Source of the DNA: Pyrus communis
Lineage: Eukaryota > Streptophyta > Magnoliopsida > Rosales > Rosaceae
Direction: 5' to 3'
DNA length: 64,000 nt
Assembly: GCF_963583255.1 (NCBI RefSeq)
Contig: NC_084806.1
Coordinates: 11,124,817-11,188,816 of the forward strand
Position numbers and translations under genes: made by a program. Below are positions 62,182 through 64,000 of the stretch, in pieces. Under the pieces are notes generated by a model, which saw nothing but the letters and a program-made list of their open reading frames with translations, was not told the origin of the DNA and did not search any database. Within the stretch, counting starts at the first letter, position 1. Every line of letters starts with the position of its first letter.

Positions 62182-62459
62182 TGTTGTAGGCATAATTTAC
62201 TAAACAATTATGGAGGCCATAGGGAGATGGGGTGCAACACATGGAGAGAAGAGAGAGATGTGTAATTGTGAGGTGTGTTCTATTCCACCCCATAGTGCCT
62301 TTATTTATAGTAGTAAGGAAGGTTAATTCCTTACCCTTTTAGGATCACAACTCTAATAGGATAATATCTAGTCCAAGAGATATGGTAGAATCCCATAAGG
62401 ATATCCTAGATATGTTAAGATTTACGCAATCATATTCCTAATCTAATAGGACTGCAACA
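62182..62459 (-). repeat. 5' LTR of copia 3
   Basis: TGTTGTAGGCATAATTTACT to AATAGGACTGCAACA, very similar to 51206-51485 and followed by the duplicated TAATT. Confidence 0.92.
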
Positions 62460-62464
62460 TAATT

Positions 62465-63188
62465 TAGATTGTCGTTCACTTAATACTTAAACTTTCAATT
62501 ATGATGCTTTATTTGACCCTCAAATAAAACTTAAAGTCTCATTTTAATTATGTACTTGAATATTCGAAAACATTAAAAAAAACTTGTAAAATATATGACT
62601 GTGTAAATTATGTTATGAATTTTTTTTAAGGGTACTATGATTTTGAAACTTCTAAATAACTCAAAAGTTTCAAGTTTGAAAACTTTTTCTAATCCAAACT
62701 TTTTGGAATGAAAATTGAAAGCTTTGTTCTTGGTCCGATCTATTCAAAAATCATCTCTAGTGTTTATCTTTAGTATTTTTTTTTTAACAAGCAATATTAT
62801 CTACACTAAAAGGATGAGAAAGTGGGCTATGTCTCACAATGGGCAAGCCATAAGTTTGTCATTTTGTTCAAATTCACTTTAGGTTTGCAATCTTGGTCAT
62901 GTTGTCACTATATTCAAATTGGAAAATAATCATTAATTCATATAAAAGTACAACAATATTTATTTTAAAATACAAAAATTATTTATAAAAAGAATTAAAA
63001 TTCAAAAGTAATAATTATAAGTAGGCATTTTAGGCTTGAAGTGATTTCAAAATGGGCCACAAAGTTTCAATTTTCTCATCTTGCAGCTCAAGATATTGAA
63101 ATTATACCAATTTGTGCACTTGTCTAATTGATTGTATGATAATTCATTAAATTGATGATGTGGTGAGCTTGAAGCTCCTATATAGACT
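62465..63188. other. spacer right of copia 3
   Basis: AT-rich, single-copy looking, no gene or repeat that I can name. Confidence 0.5.
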
Positions 63189-63197
63189 AATTGTAAA

Positions 63198-63823
63198 GGA
63201 TCAAGATTTTCTGCCCTCCTACTTTCCATCCCCTTCCATCCCTTCCTACTTTTCTAACCATTGATTTCATGTTAACTTAATTTAATGTTCCAGATTTTGC
63301 CACCTCAGCAACTCCTCCAAAGCATCTTTAAAGCCCAATTTTTCAGACTTTTTCTACTGCCTTTCCCGCCTCATTCTTTCCTCTCTCTCTCTATCTCTCT
63401 ATCTTTCTCCACTCCTCCACTCTCTCTCCTCCTTTGAGACCCATAAACCAAAACAATGTATGAACTTTGAATCCCCATAAATCCACATCCCCACCCAATT
63501 CACCAAAAACACCATCTGGGTTTCCACCAAAATACATTCCCCAAGCCAAAGGCTTTCCCTTTCCTTCTTCTCCCTGCTGGTTTTGCTCCTTCTTGTAAAA
63601 CCAAATCTGGCTTCTGACCACGCTGCTCTACTAGCCCTGGGCTCCTCCATCGGCGGCCGAACTTTGCTTTGGAGTAGAAAAAGTCTAGAAAATTTGGCTT
63701 TAAAGATGCTTTGGAGGAGTTGGTGAGGTGGCAAAGTCTGGAGTATTAAATTAACTTAACATGAAATTAATGGTTAAAAAAGTAGAAGGGGATGGAAAGT
63801 AGGAGGGCAGACAATCTTAGTCC
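63198..63823. mobile_element. MULE-type long-TIR MITE, 626 bp
   Basis: The ends GGATCAAGATTTTCTGCCCT and (reverse complement) GGACTAAGATTGTCTGCCCT start inverted repeats of roughly 150 bases that continue through CCACCTCA and GCATCTTTAAAG. A perfect 9-bp duplication AATTGTAAA is at 63189-63197 and 63824-63832, as for Mutator-like elements. The centre has a CT-rich run. Open frames on the minus strand (63391-63734) carry no transposase motif. Confidence 0.9.
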
Positions 63824-63832
63824 AATTGTAAA

Positions 63833-64000
63833 AGCACATTTCTATCATATTGACAAAAAACTCATTAATTTAATGGATGATTAGACATCCAAAAAGACAA
63901 ATCGTTGCATTGATACAATTTTAAATTCTCAGTGTAATGTATGAAAATTAAAAGGGTAATGCTAGGGGGACTAAATTTATAAACCAAATTTGCAAACGAA
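63833..64000. other. right end of window, spacer
   Basis: AT-rich sequence, nothing recognised. Confidence 0.5.

Larger units (their letters stand above)
51206..62459 (-). mobile_element. Ty1/copia retrotransposon 3, minus strand, with two nested elements
   Basis: LTRs at 51206-51485 (3') and 62182-62459 (5') are near-identical by eye. A perfect 5-bp duplication TAATT lies at 51201-51205 and 62460-62464. Removing the LARD (51943-56542) and the solo LTR (58686-60905) leaves about 4.4 kb with a leader, integrase, reverse transcriptase and RNase H remnants on the minus strand and no visible gag or protease, like copia 2. The primer-site position reads CGTTATCAGCACAC. Confidence 0.92.

Noticed and set aside
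63391..63734. 111-codon minus-strand frame in the MITE
   Set aside because: It begins and ends within the inverted repeats and has no transposase motifs.

Overview
This is a stretch of plant nuclear chromosome. Four genes have plant-type structures (GT..AG introns, TATA boxes, plant-only families such as DMP), and most of the rest is retrotransposons, MITEs and AT-rich spacer. The miniature retrotransposon (TRIM) and copia families look like those of Rosaceae, probably the apple/pear tribe; that placement is from memory and is an inference.

Genes, left to right. (1) 508-2947, minus: nine exons of the plant coiled-coil family represented by Arabidopsis At4g15545, with two apparent one-base frameshifts. 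(2) 15518-16072, plus: a single-exon small basic protein with a PNRC-like LPLPSF motif. (3) 17818-23439, minus: an intact 15-exon DNA topoisomerase IB gene (TOP1, 884 aa) whose catalytic residues are all readable. (4) 45195-45794, plus: an intronless DUF679/DMP membrane protein. (5) 48216-50026, minus: a four-exon SpoU/TrmH RNA 2'-O-methyltransferase.

Mobile DNA. 9094-14737 is a direct tandem duplication. Its two copies share two MULE-type MITEs, but only the right copy carries a third MULE-type MITE and two complete TRIMs with target-site duplications (TSDs). 24370-33389 is a degenerate Ty1/copia element on the plus strand, with a hAT MITE in its 5' LTR and a 1.9-kb solo LTR in its gag. 33881-39457 is a second copia element on the minus strand, with a hAT-like element in its integrase and a clipped 5' LTR. 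46435-47496 is a PIF/Harbinger-like element. 51206-62459 is a third copia element on the minus strand with a perfect TSD; it is interrupted by a complete 4.6-kb LARD-type element (itself with a perfect TSD and an unusual two-module tandem repeat) and by a 2.2-kb solo LTR. A further MULE-type MITE lies at 63198-63823.

The genes share no obvious pathway or operon-like arrangement. I found no tRNA or rRNA gene, CRISPR array or organellar insert, and nothing that I can defend as a new biochemical system. The most informative features are the nested insertions with readable TSDs, the modular repeat in the LARD, a hairpin next to the polypurine tract shared by all three copia elements, and the frameshifted At4g15545-like gene.
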